Of a stretch of 64,000 bases of DNA, positions 62,146 through 64,000 are shown in pieces. The first letter of the stretch is position 1. Each line of letters opens with the position of its first letter. The position numbers were made by a program, and so were the translations under genes. The stretch is from Mycogone perniciosa (Eukaryota; Ascomycota; Sordariomycetes; Hypocreales; Hypocreaceae): positions 1 through 64,000 of the forward strand of contig JAOALB010000214.1 in NCBI GenBank assembly GCA_025331125.1, in the 5' to 3' direction. Below the pieces are notes generated by a model that worked only from the letters and a program-made list of their open reading frames with translations, was not told where the DNA came from and made no database searches.

Positions 62146-64000
62146 ATGGAATAACTTTATATTTGCATAGAGGAAGCTTTTTAATATATAGAAGCTAACC
62201 GCGTAAAACAAGAGCAACGCTATTAATATTTAGTTGCTGAGAACGCTAGGCTTAACCAAATAATTCATTAATAATAAATAACTATTATAAACTTATAGAA
62301 TCAGGCCCCACCTACTCTAAACCTTATACTAAACCATAGAGGAAACTGACCTTTAAGGGACTTAAGAGAGTCGCTTAAAATGCAACCCCTTAAGCACTTT
62401 AATAAAAGTACTGTAACACTTTAACCGTTTCTCACTTAACTATACAACTATTTCACCTACTTTTTAACCAGCTTTAATATAGAAACTAGTAAAGTCCTCC
62501 TAGCTGCTAGACGACTTAAAAGAAACGCCTTAAAGTGGTTTAAACTTACTTAAAGGGATTTCCTCGATAATAAAAGCGAAGCCGATAAGTAAATACAGCT
62601 TATATTTGCCAGCTATAATTAATTTAAGGAAGAATTAAAGAATATCTTGAATGATATTAGTAAAGAATGCACTGCAGAAAATAAACTTATAAACTTAGTT
62701 TAGAAAAAAAATACTTTAACTATACTATATATTTTAAGAACTATACTTTTAAGGTTAAGTAAGGAAACTCTGCTTTTATTAAACGCTTTTACGACAGACT
62801 TAAACTAAAAGTTAAAAGGGAAGCTTATAAGTTCTCTTGCAATAAAGGCATTACTAAGTTCATTAAAAAATATATAAATGCAGATAATTTACTTTATAAA
62901 CTCTACTTAAATATAAAAAAAAGATAATAGTAGTCTAGATAAGTTTATAAGTATTCAAGATATATAAATTAAGGTAAGAAGCGATAAGAATATATCGCCA
63001 GTTTTAATAATAAAAAGCTTAGTTAAATAAATCTAGACGCTATCTAGAAAGGAAAAGTAAAGGCTATCTATTATAACTATAATAAACCAGGATATATCTT
63101 AAAGGACTGCAAAGCTCTATAAAAACTAAGAATTAATAAACCCTAGAAGCCTGCGCCAGAACCTAGACGAAAAGTTAATATAGCTTTAAAAACTACTGAT
63201 TATATATTACTTAACTAGACTGCATATTATAATAATAGCTGCCTCGCTTATAAATCCAGTAAAGATAAAAGCAGATAGTACCTGAAACGACCTAGAAAGA
63301 TATTTATAATAAACTGAAAGGGATACCGGTCAAGACCTGGATCCTTAACTCTTAGAGACATTCTCAGAGAAAATAAAGCAAACAGGTACTTACTACGCCC
63401 AGACAGTTTAACAGAACGAAACCTAGACTCTAGCTATATAAAGTTAGATAGGGATAACAGTATCCTAAATAAATAAGTAGTCGCTGTAATCGATTACCGA
63501 CGTTTTAACTAAATTACTGCAGGCAATAAAAGGTAGACTAGCAGTAGTGACTCTGATAATAAAGATAAAAACAACCCTTTATAATATAGACTATTACTAT
63601 ATAGTGCTATACTTTTAGAACTAGAAAATATACTGCCTATAAATAGTAACTTTAAGGGTAAGCTAAACGAATATTACCTAAACTTAATTAAAAGGGTTAC
63701 TACAGGTATACAGCAAAACAGGATAAATTTACGCCTATATAAATAGCTCTATATATAAAACGGAGCTAATAATAAAATAGCCGTTAAAGCTATCCCAGCT
63801 GCTTTAGCTATACGCGAAAAACCTGTATATTTCTATATATAAAAAGACTACGCTGCAAATAACCCTACTTATAAAGAGTATTACACTATATCCTAGGTTA
63901 CTTATATTATATATAGGTGTATAGTATACTTCTATAAAAAAGTAAAGTATAATATATTTCTAATTAAAATTCTATTCTACCTTGTAAAATAAGTATAGGG
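62146..64000 (+). pseudogene. Gypsy-1 gag (and start of pol), broken by stops
   Basis: The first plausible Met is at 62146 (MEXLYICIEEAFXYIEANR, X marking a stop), followed by a long helical gag body to about 62900. In another frame a stretch at about 62770-62880 reads SAFIKRFYDRLKLKVKREAY, typical of Ty3 gag. The zinc knuckle at about 63067-63111 reads YYNYNKPGYILKDCK, that is CX2CX4HX4C with the first two Cys and the His changed to Tyr and only the last Cys left. These changes need only RIP-type transitions. At least one frame change lies between the two halves, either decay or a natural shift. From about 63200 the protease region should begin, but no DSG motif could be read. Confidence 0.8.

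Larger units (their letters stand above)
61563..64000 (+). mobile_element. Gypsy-1, younger copy, 5' part (continues beyond the window)
   Basis: A 400-bp LTR is followed by gag on the plus strand. It corresponds to the minus-strand 14.0-16.2 kb part of the older copy but keeps more CG and CA. The insertion point in copia is after TTTAA (61558-61562), the presumed left target duplication. The right end lies outside the window. Confidence 0.9.

Noticed and set aside
61999..62217. 72-codon minus-strand hydrophobic frame
   Set aside because: It is antisense to the gypsy-1 leader and gag start. The plus strand carries the recognisable element.
1..64000. CRISPR arrays, telomeric TTAGGG arrays, rRNA genes or a biosynthetic cluster
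   Set aside because: None is visible. The only arrays are the short tandem repeats listed, and no enzyme genes of a pathway were found.

Overview
This looks like a chromosome segment from a filamentous ascomycete fungus. The evidence is a spliced gene with six short GT-AG introns at the left edge, followed by roughly 60 kb of extremely AT-rich DNA. That DNA is made of LTR retrotransposons and LINEs whose reading frames carry C-to-T and G-to-A damage. CpA/TpG sites are lost to TpA, catalytic Asp codons read as Asn, Cys and His as Tyr, and Gln and Trp as stops. This is the signature of repeat-induced point mutation (RIP). The species cannot be named from the sequence.

Layout. 1-3.9 kb is ordinary-composition DNA: an (ATT)n microsatellite and one gene for a secreted, mucin-like, probably GPI-anchored wall protein (1214-3600). 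3.9-38 kb is a nest of dead retroelements. Two LTR remnants of a Ty3/gypsy family ('gypsy-1') lie at 4964-5769. A Ty1/copia element (copia A, 5770-20676) is split by a complete minus-strand gypsy-1 copy (8529-16217) with an intact 5-bp target duplication. An inverted, end-truncated second copia copy (copia B, 20677-26483) follows. Then come a 2-kb unassigned stretch, a plus-strand chromodomain-type Ty3 element (element C, 28481-35153) and a gypsy-1 internal fragment (about 35740-38243).

38-54 kb alternates AT-rich DNA with islands of ordinary composition that show little or no RIP (41.6-42.5, 43.9-44.5, 45.8-47.1 and 53.4-54.2 kb). No convincing gene is seen in them. Two minus-strand LINE remnants flank the third island. 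A nearly undamaged 579-bp solo LTR (50791-51369) has an exact 5-bp target duplication.

54-64 kb holds a 5'-truncated copia tail with a RIP-damaged copy of that same LTR, an unassigned AT-rich block, one of two copies of an unclassified ~400-bp repeat, a third copia fragment, and, inserted in it at 61563, the 5' end of a less decayed gypsy-1 copy that runs off the window.

Functionally there is one plausible live gene. The rest is best read as a RIP-inactivated heterochromatic block whose insertion order can partly be reconstructed: copia first, gypsy-1 into copia twice, and the 579-bp solo LTR late. I found no operon, CRISPR array, defence system, rRNA or tRNA gene. No new biological system is supported. 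The most informative features are the sequence-level record of RIP and nesting, plus a few unclassified repeats and islands.
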